From the NCBI GenBank assembly GCA_030268105.1, contig BSDZ01000080.1:3969501-4033500 (forward strand): DNA of 64,000 nt, given 5' to 3'. The position numbers were made by a program, and so were the translations under genes. The notes beneath the pieces were generated by a model that saw only the letters and a list, made by a program, of their open reading frames with translations, was not told where the DNA came from and searched no databases. The stretch is from Volvox africanus (Eukaryota; Chlorophyta; Chlorophyceae; Chlamydomonadales; Volvocaceae). This document shows, piece after piece, positions 25,099 to 36,712 of the stretch (the stretch's first letter is position 1; every line of letters starts with the position of its first letter).

Positions 25099-25500
25099 TG
25101 AACAGCTGTTCTTAAAGCAGCTCCTTAATCCCCAGTACCCGAAAACAAACAAATGCTACAAACCGCCTACCTTTTCCATTTTTAAGCAGCCTACTTGTAT
25201 TGCACTTGGTTAGACTCAACTTCATTTGCAGATATCGGGTGGCATTCGTGATGAGACTTATCTACTATCTAAATACAGAACTTCTGTTATTGCGCAAGAT
25301 ATTGCATGTTTTCGGTGTTTCGGTCCACTGCCGCACTGCTTTAATGCGACACACGTCCCAACTGTTTTAGCAGGAAAAACTTCACACGACGAATCAATGT
25401 GGGAAATAAGTGAATGGGGGCGAAAAGCGGAGACACAGCAGCGCTCTCACATGATGATAATTACAGTAAAAATCGTTAAGGCCCGGTACGAGCCAGGAGG

Positions 25501-25530
25501 CTCTAGACCAAATAACTCTAGACCAAATAA
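25501..25530. repeat. 15-base tandem repeat
   Basis: CTCTAGACCAAATAA occurs twice without a gap at 25501-25515 and 25516-25530, in the gene-poor spacer. Confidence 0.95.
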
Positions 25531-26784
25531 CTAAAAAATATACAGAAAGCTATCCGATTTAGTAGAAAAAGGGTCCATCTGAAACGACGAATTCCATGAA
25601 TGAAGCGCCGTGGCCAAGACATCTACTCTCTCCTCAATGCCTGTGATAGCAGAAAGTTCCCGCAGGCCGAAATCCAGAATAGTTAGGAGGCGTAGCATCT
25701 TAGCACCCAGGGTTCACCCTGACAATTCATGACAAGGTTTAACCTCGATTCCTCCTTACAAACCCGGTAGTAGATGGACCCACATGCATCAACCAGTTTA
25801 TTACAAAAACGAAACACTGATTTTGTCCCCACAACCTAAAGTGGACACTGGTCAAATTCTGGGTATATATAATAGGTTGTTAGGGGCAACCTTGACACCA
25901 GCTGGCACACGCAAAAACGGAGGACGAGTTGCCTAGAATGAAGTCGAATGAAGGTTCAGAGTGAGGTGAATATGCAATACCGATAGTGCTGACATGCCGC
26001 CGCCTCGGGTTGTTCACAACTAACAGCAGGGTTGGAACGCCGGTGGTAAAGGAAGTAGTGACATACCGCATCTCAAAAGCCCTATTAAGGCAGAACATTC
26101 AGCACTTTACTCCCTGCGAAGGTGTGCTGAAAAGTGATCATGGGCAGGTGAGGTCATTGGCATCCGTGTCGTCGCTGTATGTGTGATACCCCCGCGCTGT
26201 CCTTGTTACCAGCAGCACACCCGCGTTATCACTTCCTACATACGCCGGGGCCCACATCTATGCCGCCCATCCCCCACCTTCGTGCCCCCGCTCACCCCAT
26301 GCTTGTTGTGTGTAGGATAGGGGGGTACATCACCCGTGGCCACTAACCTGGCAGTCCCTACCTTCCCCGGTGTTTCGGGGCACCCTCATCCAGTCTCCCA
26401 TGCCGACTTCTCCGAAATCAGTGGCTTTCCCAGGTTCAGCACCCACCACCAGCATCCAGCGGAATCTGCCGAATCAACTAAGGCGTCAACTCCGCTACTG
26501 GTTAGCTCGCAGGTCACTTTAATTGGGGTCGTCACCGTCCATCGACATGGGGGCACCCTGCCCTTAACTTTAGAGTCTTTGGCCCGCTCTCGGTCGGGGG
26601 AGAACCTGGAACTCCAGGGGCATATTAGTCGTGCCATAACAGTCGTGCCTGAACACAGTTTTTGTTGTTGTATATCCTGGGCTGTCTAAGGGTAATACCC
26701 GGGTAATAAACGTGGTCTCGGACCGTGAAGGTCAGTTCAGGTCTAAGCTTTAGGAAGCGCTTGGCAAGCTAGTTGGCATGCGTG

Positions 26785-26822
26785 TCAACCTGAGCATGAC
26801 ATATCAACCTGCGCATGTCAAA
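26785..26822. repeat. 19-base imperfect tandem repeat
   Basis: TCAACCTGAGCATGACATA at 26785-26803 is followed by TCAACCTGCGCATGTCAAA at 26804-26822 (four differences). Confidence 0.85.
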
Positions 26823-27439
26823 AACTGAACGCAGTACATAACCATACGTTGGTTGACATGTTGCGTAGCTTTGTCAGTGTCTGTTTGGGATACCTACTTG
26901 ATTGCGGCAGAGTTAGCTATTACAGATGCTAATAACCAAAATGCCATGTCAAAACCAAAACGGGGGAAGTTGCACCACGGCATCACACGCTATTGCACCC
27001 TGTGTTACTGGAATAAAATTGCCAGGACTGACCCAAGGGTAAAACCCCGCCTGACCAGTCCACACAGGATGATGCAATCGTGACAGGATACACATCAATA
27101 TTATAATACACTTGCATTTCTCTTCAGAGACGTCTTCTATCCTTCCCAGCTACACACCGTGTCTGTTGTGTTGCTCATTATTCTGCCACTGTTTACAGAA
27201 TATTCATCTGGACACAACATGATACATACTGCGCTTATTTCTGCTCTCATGAGCACGCACAACAACATCTCCATACCCATGGCTCTGCACGCCACGCGTC
27301 TAAACTTTCAAATATGGTCTCATCTGCAACCTGACCAGCCAGTTGCAATTGCTTGGTCCACCTTATGTGGGCAAGCCAATGCTTATCGCCCCTTCATGAG
27401 TGCTTGATCAAGCACGACCAAAGCCTATGATATTCATTA

Positions 27440-28603
27440 TTAGTCGTAGCTACCATAGACAAGACTGTCCTGTAATGCACACAGCCAATCCACTGACTTG
27501 TCGACTTGCAGCTCATAGTGCACCTCGCCAAAGACTGGTACCCTGCATGCAGCAAAACCTCCCATAGTTGATCGTTAGCATGGAGCGAAGTGGGTTTCTG
27601 CAGAAAGATCCATGGGGACAACAACAAGCATGAGCATACACGGTCCCTATTCAGCGCCTTCGTCGCTGCATGTACTCGAGGCTTGCAACCCAAACACAAA
27701 CTGTTCTGTCGTAAAGTCTCCTATGGTTGAAAGTCATATGGCATGCACACACACATGTAGGGTGGAATTTACATACCTGCGGAATTCTGTGAATCCTAGC
27801 CCTTCGAAAAGGCCACGCGATGGCTGGTTGACCTCGTGTATTTTTGCCACGTAACGTTTCACGCCAAGCTCCCTGCATGCTCGCATGCATCATTCGACGT
27901 TTTAGCGCCCGTTTGCACAGTGTGGCATAAACCTCCTAAAACATCATCACCTGGTCGCATAGGCCATGAGCAAGCACAGGGCCTCTTTCGCAAGGCCTTT
28001 GCCACGGCTGGCTAGCTCTGCGATCATCACTTCGATTTCTGCTGACTGACGCCCTCCCTCCTCCTCGCCAAGGGTGAAAAACAAGTTGACGTCTCCTGCC
28101 ATGGCACCCCCATGGGAACCTGTTCCTGGCGTATCAGGTAGGCTCCGGTCCAACACAATGAACGTCAACTTGTCCTCGTCTTCGGCCCAAGACCGCTGCA
28201 CGGCATGTCTGCACGTGTAAGGCGTGCTGGGGGCCTTGGGATGAATCTCTACTACCGTACCTCGTAAAGAAACACCTAATATGCAAGTCATATTAGCAAC
28301 CCTATTTGGTTGAGCCTTAGGACTTTGCTTCGATGAACCAGCATAAGATTCAATAGCTCCCGGTTTGTCCCTGTTCAGCCGCTGTCGGGACTTGTCGGTT
28401 CCGCATTTGAGCAAGGGCATCACCTCCGAAAAGGCCATTACCTGCATATCGTACTCTTCGTCCATGGTCAATGGCTCAGATGCCGTAGCCTGTTGCAGAT
28501 GCGTATCTTGCATCCATTCATGATATTGTGGTACGTGTTCAGCGCGATACGGAACCAGCATCACATATTTTCCTTGCACGGTTGTGTTATTACTTATCCG
28601 CAT
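27440..28603 (-). CDS. NAT9: N-acetyltransferase 9 (NAT9-like, GNAT fold)
   Basis: Four exons on the minus strand, all in phase: 28603-28442, 28195-27951, 27872-27777 and 27542-27440 (TAA), giving 201 residues; animal NAT9 is about 207. Family landmarks: the N-terminus VMLVPYRAEHVPQYHEWM and TASEPLTMDEEYDMQ, the second exon start RSWAEDEDKLTFIVLD, AGDVNLFF, the acetyl-CoA-binding EIEVMIAELASRGKGLAKEA, then GVKRYVAKIHEVNQPS and LFEGLGFTEF, and a final VFGEVHYELQV strand. Animal NAT9 has been linked to microtubule stability; the plant and algal role is not settled. ATG 28603 gives the conserved MR start. The first intron (28441-28196) is mostly open in frame but contains unrelated sequence. Confidence 0.9.
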
Positions 28604-29076
28604 GTTATCCTCGCATAACACCCCGAGTTATGACGATTCTTTATACTTAATTGAAGTTAATCCTGTACAGGGTAGATAACAAGCAGAGCTCCGAAACCTG
28701 GACGGTGCGACCCGTAATTTCATGCTGTTCTTGTGGTTTATCGACCATGAAGATTGAATTAACGAAAGGTTTGGGTCAAGGTAAGGTTGTCTATTTCATT
28801 TAGTGTTTCAGATCTTGCCTGACCAGCGAAGGAGTCTTACGGTTTGCTCCTGCTGTGACTAAAACTGCGCATGCTCAGGGATCTCTGAGTAACCCCCATC
28901 ACATTCGAATGTGAGCCGTAGGGCTTCAGCTTCCTCATAATGCAAGTGGTACACTTACGCGCATATAAGGTTGCGGTTTTCATGCGCGGGATATTTGTGC
29001 GGAGGGTCAGTAACAAGATCAATGCCCCCGAGTCACTGAGTCCCGCCCCGTCAGCGACCTCCACGGTAGAGGTCCC
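28604..29076. promoter_or_regulatory. Divergent intergenic region
   Basis: About 470 bases between the start codons of the NAT9 gene (-) and the HIRAN gene (+). It should carry both promoters. The part after 28980 is open in another frame (MRGIFVRRVSNKINAPESL) and could be a 5' exon of the HIRAN gene. No defined promoter element seen. Confidence 0.3.
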
Positions 29077-30222
29077 ATGTGCCCAGTTTGCACGCTGTGC
29101 CTTAATTCGCAACAAATCTTGCGTACATGGGTGCAGGCCCTTCTGCTTGATGGACGCAGGGTGACAGAAAAAAAGCTTTCGGTAGAGGCTTTCACTATTG
29201 CTGGTGTCACGTTCGCAGGCCGACAGGTAAAGATGATTATTGGAACCGCGTGCGGCTCAGACGTCGCTGTCAATGCTTTGTAACAGAGGTGCATGTATAT
29301 GCAGGATCTCATACGCCAGTTACAGCGGGATCAAATTGTATACCTAGAGCGGGAAACCTGGAATCAGTATGACCTGTTAGCCGTGCGCGTCTTGGACCTA
29401 CATGGACGTGTCTTGGGCTACATTCCACGGCGTGATGGCCAAAACGCAAGGTTTACGTACGAAAGCGGGTTTGGGCTGGTCGCATCCACAGGGCTGGTCA
29501 AGGACACTGCAGTGTATGGAGCTCGATTGTACGGTACGTTCATCGCAACCAAGGTGGACCAGCAACCTTACGATTTGAATTACAGCTCAGCCTTAGGATA
29601 GTCGGATCCACCAGCTGCCCTATTGAGCACCCATGGGTTTGGTACTGTAATTGCCATCAAGATAGGATTGATCGTACGCCGCAAAAGTCTAAGCCCAGGC
29701 AAAAAGGATGCTCATGCTGGCCCTACTTTTGCAGCTCGGCCCAAGCTTGCAAGCCTGGTATTAGATCCCATGGTGCTGCCTAGCATGGAGGCCGCAAGCC
29801 TGGCTGACCTTCGGTCGATCTTCAGTGAGCGGTGGGCGCCCATACGTGCAACCACCTTGGCAGCAGCAAATTTCCGCTGCGAGGTAACATGGGTATCACA
29901 AGGGCACCTGCCGATTGAGCTCATGCCACAGTGGTGTTACAATGCGAAGGAGAAGGCAATCCAGCTGACACGCCTAATTGCTCTGAGCAAACCTGTAGCT
30001 GCCCTGAAGGCACGGATGGAGCAGGCCATCGCCGAGATTGTAGACAAAAACGACACGAGTGCAACTGTGGAACTCGAGGTGCTGCAGGCCACACCAGATG
30101 GTCAGCTGTTCACTGAATTGAACGGCCTTGCGAAGGAGGACGTCATCCAGTATTTCAAGTTCATCCAGCGCAGGATTCGTACCATACAAGTTGAGCAATG
30201 GGGGATTGAGTTGTTGCTGTGA
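29077..30222 (+). CDS. HIRAN-domain protein with possible degenerate HNH-like C-terminus
   Basis: Exons 29077-29226, 29305-29533 and 29699-30222 (TGA) join in phase and give about 300 residues. The HIRAN domain is clear: VEAFTIAGVTFAGRQ, then DLIRQLQRDQIVYLERE, WNQYDLLAVRVLD and GRVLGYIPRRDGQNARF. HIRAN domains bind single-stranded DNA ends, for example in HLTF, but here there is no helicase or RING partner. The C-terminal half contains RWAPIRATTLAAANFRCEV and ELMPQWCYNAKEKAIQL, a layout resembling the FRCE..HEVW..Y region of HNH-type nucleases but without the histidines; this is an inference. The start is uncertain: ATG 29077 gives a Cys-rich MCPVCTLC leader; an exon from about 28980 is possible. 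Confidence 0.7.
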
Positions 30223-30508
30223 CGCCAAGCAGCAGAGGTTGGCGATGGTGTGCTCTGTTCTGCTCTTGGCACCTGCTTATAGAAAGGGTTAAGAAAGCAT
30301 GGACCGGGAGCATAAAGCCAACTAGTACAGAACTGGCACGCCAGTTGTAGGGCGTGCATGAAAGACATAAAAGAAATTACTCGGTGTTTGAGCCCGCGAC
30401 AATTAGCCCCGACAAGCACGCACTGGGTTCAACGAGAGCCATGTTCAGCTGGGTGAACTCACCCAGCATGGCGACAGGGTTGTAACCTCCCAGAAAGTTA
30501 TCTCCAGG

Positions 30509-31997
30509 TTATCCAGCCAGCTGCATAGTACAGCCGTTCACTGTGTATTGTGCAATGCAGCCCTTCAACGGCACCACTGCAATTACAGGTTATAGTGAGA
30601 GGATCGGGTCATTTCATTCGCTGTTAGCCACAGCACTGTAGGAAAACGATTGTGTGCACATAATACCTCGAATGTAATCGCTGGGAGTGACCAGATGAAC
30701 ACTCCTGCGATTATACTTCAGCACGACCCCAGAGGCGCCCACCAGCTGCGGATTTGGGTGTCTGACCACATTCAAAATGGCCCCATGTAAATCTAGTGCG
30801 CGAGCCGGCCCTTCTACGTTGATACTGTTGCTTGCACCTCCGGTCCGGCCAGCAGCAGGGGGGGTCGTCGCAGCATTCCTCGTGTATTGTAGCCAGAGCT
30901 CATGCACGCGCAGCATCACCTCGTAACTACGCACAGTAAAATTCCAAATACGGGCGCTATCTGCACTAGGTACGGCCAGGGGAGGATTGCAGGCTTGCTG
31001 CTGACCCAAACACAGCAAACACTTACACATACAGGTAGGACACTTAAAAGCGAGGCTTGGCATTAAAGATTAACACCATGGTCAGCTTACCATGGTATGC
31101 GCTGCAGATTCAGCTTGGGCTGCGGATCAGTAGATTTTTGTTGCGGCACAGCATGAAGCTTTGCTGAGTAGTTGGTTCCGCGCCTATATGTCAGCAAATG
31201 ATGATTCCTTTAACGCGCATCCTATCGGTGCACGAAAAGAATCGGTAGGGAGCCATTCTGCATAATCGAGAGGATATGCTAGAGCCAACATATTCGTTTT
31301 TTCCCATGCATGCAACGCAGACGTTTTCAGAGTGTTCCCAATCGGCCACCGTGCCGCCGTACCGAGGAAATAGCTTGTTGACCTCGAATGGCCCGGTCGG
31401 ATTGTTCAGCGTGACAGCCCTGGCCTGAAGCGTCTGTGCAAGCTTACTACGCAAGTCTCTACTGCTGCTGCGCCCATTAGTGGTCGCCAACTGTGCAAAC
31501 ACCTCCACAGCTATCGAATCTCCACCAATGGCTACAGCCGTAGCTGCAGCAGCGGTCTGCGTCGTGGATGGTGAGGGCAGCGCTTTGGCGATGCCGTTAA
31601 GACCTTTGCTGCACGTGGCAATTAAAGTGCTGCCTGAACTGGCCGCAAAGGTCTCAGCGGCCAATGCAGCGGCCTTTGCGCTTGCCAAGGCAGCCGACAA
31701 TGATCCATCCAGGACAGCGTCTTCGAGCATGTTGTACGGAAACTCGCTGCTAGCAGCGGTTGCTTGCCCTAGTGCGTTTATACGCGTTCTGGAGACGCTT
31801 GCAGATTGCGCTGGCGCTGGTTCCACCGCGCGTTCCGTTTTGGGCGGGACTGCTGACAAGGTTTCGTCCAAAGCTGCCAGCCTGAGCCAAATCCATGGAC
31901 ACGTCGCCTGGAACTCTTTTGAAGGCGCTATAAGGCTGTTGCTCACAGGACATACCTGCGCCTCTTGGCCACTGACACGGCAGGGCCTCCGGAACAC
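30509..31997 (-). CDS. POP4: RNase P/MRP subunit POP4 (Rpp29)
   Basis: The C-terminal Rpp29 domain is clear on the minus strand: MLRVHELWLQYTRN, ARALDLHGAILNVVRH, LVGASGVVLKYNRRSVHLVTP, SDYIR, then across an intron (donor after 30667, acceptor before 30576) VVPLKGCIAQYTVNG and a stop at 30509-30511. Rpp29 forms the Sm-like fold of RNase P and RNase MRP, acting in tRNA and rRNA maturation in the nucleus. Upstream, about 31340-31800, a long Ala/Ser-rich frame (NMLEDAVLDGSLSAALASAK..) ending in FEVNKLFPRYG can precede this domain and fits the poorly conserved N-terminal part of POP4. Its junction to the Rpp29 exon and the start codon are unresolved, so the 5' boundary is approximate. Confidence 0.75.
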
Positions 31998-32739
31998 GCT
32001 CCTGCACGATTCTTACCCGAGGCCTTCAGCACATCTCTGTTCATGGCTGAGTTCTTGACAACCTTATCAATTGTCACACCGATCTAAATCCTTGGATTAT
32101 CCGTATTGTAAGTCGAGCTTGCGCATTCGGCAGCTCAAACAGGAATGCGACGAGCCGCCAGTATATTGTAAGCTCCCGTACAACTACCGTTTGCCAATGC
32201 TCCCTGAGCAGAAAAACAACAGAAGGTGCTGAATATACAATGATTCCATGATTACTGAATAATCTTATTATGGACTGACTTAACGGGCTGACCTCAACGG
32301 TAATCGGCCAAAGGATGGGTTTAAAAAAGCCAGGTCTGCGATGCTGGAAAACATTCTTGCGACAACAGAAGAGGTACCATGGTAGCACGAGTATTTTCGT
32401 CCGGAGGTAGGGGTTTGACCAATTATAGCTGCGTACTTATAGCAGTTTTTTAACCAGGTTACCTGTCATGCAGGTATCTTCGAGCACTTGCATACGTCTT
32501 CAATGTACATACTCTTATACTGATGGCAATAGCTTGTGGCTCCGTCGCCCTGTGCTATTCGCTCAATTTCCGGTAGGGAATATACTTCTCGTGTCTAACT
32601 GTCTCGTGCTAAGTTGAGCCTATAACTAGATCCATGCAAGAAAATCGTTTCCAGCATGCTGAAATTTTCATTTTGAGTCCTGGGGTATTAGTGACGTGTT
32701 TTCTGCTGCGTGTACAAGCCTCCCGTAGGCCTGCAGTAG
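31998..32739. other. Region upstream of the bestrophin-like gene
   Basis: About 740 bases between two divergent genes, mostly AT-rich. It may hold the missing first exon(s) of the bestrophin-like gene and of POP4, but none could be read in phase. Confidence 0.35.
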
Positions 32740-35717
32740 ACTGTTCGGGCCGCCCTAATCACAGCCCGTGTCGCCGTTGTCAGGTACAACATGGACATGT
32801 CTTTGGTGGCGACGGGTACTACCTTTCCCCTAGTATTCACCATACAGCAGGTATGCAAATGCATGCCGCCCCGCATTACTGGTGAACAAAATACAGTGAC
32901 CTCCCAGTCTATATCGCAAGGCGTTTGCTCGGCGGGAACGCGCGACTGTCCTGATTGCGAACATGAAGGCATCATTGGTGGCGCTGTATTACATGCATCG
33001 GGTGAGGTGTAAGGCGATACGGTGATGTACGATGTCGCTTACCCACTTCGTGGACAGCTCAGATACATGACTTGAATTTCCGAGGTGACGGTCTGTGGAA
33101 TATTGTGCCTGTTTGAAGTTAGGCTCCAGCGATTGCTGCATGCGGAAGCAGTGCCTCAGTCCTCTTTTACCTCCCCTAAAAGGTGATGCCCCTGGGTCCA
33201 GCCCGTTGTCGAAGCTTCCTGGTCCTCTCAACCTTGGGCTCTTTATGCGTCAATGGACGTCCTATCCCCTGTCATCTTGTAGGATTGGGATCAGACGGAG
33301 AACTATCCCATATCGCTCGGAAACAACAACCTCCAATGGGCTCGAAAAGTGAAAGCAGTTCTTGAAGATTTCTGCACTGGTTGCTCCAGGCGAGTGTTGA
33401 ACAAGGCTCTGTACACTTGCCGTTGCACGCTTTCAGACTATGCGGTTAGTCTGGGGCAAGGAGAGTAAACAAAACGTGCGACAGTCGGTCAAACTCATGT
33501 ACCGATACTTTAAGAGGACTGAAGGTTATGTAAGCAAAAATGGAAAGTCGTGGGCTGTCGTCCTTAAGTTGCTAGAGCTTCTGTTACTCTCACTTAATAA
33601 GAAGTGCTAAAGGTTTGTTTAAAGTTCGGCCACGATCTCCGTTGGACGGCGGACGGTGCGTTGTTGGGTGCTGGTTGCAAAATCCCTCACAGCGTACGTA
33701 CTTCGCTGCTGAAATAGTACTTCACACTCATAGCATTCGTGACTCTTTCTTTAATGCTATTCACCATGCTGGTCAGGTATTTAAATGCGGAGGACAGGTA
33801 CGAGTCGCTGGCCGAAAGACGGCTTGTTGCAAAGAAGAATGACGAGCTGTACGAGCTGTTCCTACACCGCCTTGATGTGGAGGAGCGTGGGACACCGCAT
33901 TATCTGCGTCGTGTCCACCGCGCGGACCAGCAAGACCCCGGGCATGTTCATCTCATGGACTGTTACCGGGCTCTATCACTACTCAGCGTGTATAATGAGC
34001 AGCTTACATTAAAGGCGGGGTATACACGGGGTGGTGAGTGCTGATGCACCTGCGCCAAAGTGACATATGGCTCACGTGAAAAGGCTTCTTGCATGCTCAA
34101 GTACCGATGGGCTATTTTGGGGGTGCGCAGGTGAAGGCGGAATGTCCCGTACCAACCAGTACCTACGATATATCATTAGCAACCTCGAAGGTGGGTGCGT
34201 GATCCAGTGACTAAAATCACGAGCATTTGCCTCATGTTAAAGGCAGGGATGCTTTCACCGATTGCAACGGGCGGAATAATGATTTACTGCATCTTAATTG
34301 TGTGCTTCCTACCGGTGTGTTTCCGCGGAAAGATGTCAACGGATTGGGCTGGCAAGTGCTGGTGGAAGTAGTGATTATGTGGGAAGATGGAACGTCAAAT
34401 AACTTACAAGGCTCATACAACTGAATCTTTAATGCCGCCCATATCCCTCCCTTTTTCCCTTTCAGAGCTTCGTATGATTCGGGTAAGTTTTCTCCTGGCT
34501 GCTGGGTTCGTGCTGCGGACTTCCTGGCAAATAGCCTGTCATCGTGCACGGACGGCTACCGACACGGGCTATTAAAGTTTGAGGGTTACTCTCTTTGCAG
34601 GATTACCGGACGCCGTACATGATGCGCACAGCTTGTGGGATACTTCTGCACATCTTTGCCATCATTCTGGCGCCATGTAAGTGCGTTCCTAGTCGCTGAC
34701 CTTCTATGACAACTAGCCTTGGCGTTGCTTTTCAACTGCCCTAACGGTGGCAGGTCCGCATCGCCCATTGACCCCGGTTATTGATTATCCTCCCTGCTAC
34801 CCAATGTCCGCGGCAGACTTCGCGCACTTCTGCGACTCGTGGATAGCCTTGGGGAATAATGAGGATACGTAAGTCCCCCCAGTCAACTTGGTTGTGGATA
34901 TGATGTTCTGCAGTGTTAAAATGGCAACGGGGCTGTGCTGCCGTTCCGTTAGGGTAACTTGTGGCGACCCGAGCCTGCAGGTGCCCTGCGGGGTATGCAG
35001 CGGCAGCAGTGTACGTCATGATCGTCATGCTGCTGTACCATGTCCAAGTCGACATTGAACAACCGTTCGATGAGCGCGGGTTGGATGATGTAGGTCCAGA
35101 GCAGATTTGCTTCAGAAGTCCAGCGACGAATTAGACTTGGCGCTGTATAAGGTCCCACGTTACGGGAGTAAAGGCCGGACTGGTGGCCTGGCTAAGGCGA
35201 GAGGAATTTTTGATGTACACAAGACGCATGACTGGATGAACCGGTCGTAACTCACCACAACAAGACGTAAAGATTAATTTCACGCACTACCCATATTTTG
35301 CCGATCGCTGGCATTCGTGCCTAAACCCGTTATGGATGTGGAACATCTGTTTTGTTACAGGTGTTCTTCATGACATCAGCGGAGCTGGATGAGTCGATGG
35401 GCATGCACGCTGTCCTATCCGGCCGCTCGTCCACTGACCTGGACAGCATCGCAGGGTCGTCCCCACGTGACTCGATGAGGTGCGGTACCAGCTCGGACGG
35501 TGTGCCGCACGTGGCCAGCTTCCACCTGCACCAACATGTGCTATCGTCCAAGGACCTACAAAGTAATAAGCCGCTAACTACCATTCCGTCCGACGACGAG
35601 CTGGAGCTAGAAGACAGTCAAGAGGGCCCCAGTCACCACTCGTTATGGAGTGCTGACGAAACAGCGAAGGGCTCCTCACCGAATGGTTCATTGCCACCTG
35701 CGACGCAGCTTGTTTAA
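32740..35717 (+). CDS. Bestrophin-like multi-span membrane protein of green-algal type
   Basis: Exons in phase: 32740-32850, 32921-33001, 33283 to about 33440, about 33777-34033, 34131-34190, 34466-34482 (17 bases), 34601-34676, 34817-34868, 34981-35089 and 35361-35717 (TAA). The junction in the 33.4-33.8 kb part is unresolved. Sequence: DMSLVATGTTFPLVFTIQQ (membrane helix) leads into AFARRERATVLIANMKASL and YYMHRDWD, then a charged helical region, LRMIRDYRTPYMMRTACG, a helix (ILLHIFAIILAPYFAHF), and a last helix followed by VQVDIEQPFDERGLDDV. The closing E-x-PF-x(3)-G-x-DD block resembles the D/E-rich end of the bestrophin channel core. A Ser/Asp-rich cytosolic-like tail follows. The family assignment comes from layout, not a solid match; anion transport would be inference. 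The true N-terminus lies upstream of 32740. Confidence 0.55.
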
Positions 35718-36712
35718 TGAATGCGGCACGGGTACGACACGAAGATATAACGCACCCAGTTATGTGCTTGGTTGGGCTGTCAATATCTTATGGGTGGTAT
35801 GAATCTATACGGCATACAAGTTGTATGAAAACCATCGCCAGGAATGGCATCCAGACGTGGGGAGACGTGAATATGCCACCTTTTGCATGACGGCATGCTT
35901 GTTATGTACACGGAATCGTGAACCCAGCGCGTTCCAGATGGGGTATTGTCACGAGCGCCACGATATTTATGGCTTGAAGGGCGCTTTGCGAATGCATGCA
36001 GCGCCGTTCGCCCATGTACGTTTCGGCAACATGTATGATTATGCGAATTATCTACGAATGACATTACATCACCGCGTAGGGGTATATGCCTCAGTGCGCA
36101 TCCTACTTGTGAATGATAATTGCGTGCGTTAATGAACCCTTTTGCAAAACTGGTGTTTCCTGTGTCTTCGTCGGTACTCGGACAGCTCGAGTGAATGTGT
36201 AACGGCGCGCAACCAATGTGAAAAGGACTCGACATTCCTTCTATTTCAGACATCGATACAGACTTGGGCTCAGTTCTTGAAACACGAGGCCGCGGCATTT
36301 CTTGCGGTGCAATCTTCACAAACACATACCCACATGGTCATGAAAACAGGCAACGGCGCCATCACACGGCGAATTGTCGTCACATTAGAGCAACACATTG
36401 CTCCCCATCACTCCTCTATTGGACATACGGCCATCATACCCAACACTGCCATCAACTTGCAGCAGCGCAAATGACCTAAACAAGGGTAAATCTACATGTG
36501 GTGCACCTCTCTTTGCGGATGTGCAGGCCAATCCTCAGTATTTAGTTGACGCGAGCCTTCATCATGTGCTAATATCTACCCTATAAACACAACTTCCCAC
36601 CCCGAACTATTTGCAGTATCTGGGCTAATCATTAATGCTCATTACGGCGAACCCCCACATCTTCCTACTTGTCTCTACACAGATGCTCCTGATATGTTCG
36701 TGCTGCGTGGGC
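35718..36712. other. Spacer between convergent genes, about 1 kb
   Basis: Several overlapping frames of 100 to 180 codons occur on both strands (for example 35780-36325 minus) but they show no domain, no splice logic and a His/Cys-rich composition typical of chance frames. I see no gene. Confidence 0.5.

Larger units (their letters stand above)
25099..27439. other. Gene-poor spacer, 2.3 kb
   Basis: No convincing gene. Contents: short tandem repeats at 25501-25530 and 26785-26822, and a C-rich frame at 26336-26689 (+) of 117 codons without a recognisable domain. The base composition changes at about 26200-26700, where GC rises. A remnant of a mobile element is possible, but no terminal repeats or coding motifs were found. 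Confidence 0.45.

Noticed and set aside
31480..32058. Plus-strand frame of 192 codons, Ala-rich
   Set aside because: It is antisense to the Ala/Ser-rich minus frame that fits the POP4 N-terminal part; it leads to no domain. The choice is not fully certain.
35780..36325. Minus-strand frame of 181 codons
   Set aside because: His/Cys/Arg-rich with no domain, no upstream or downstream exon in phase, and a similar chance frame on the other strand.
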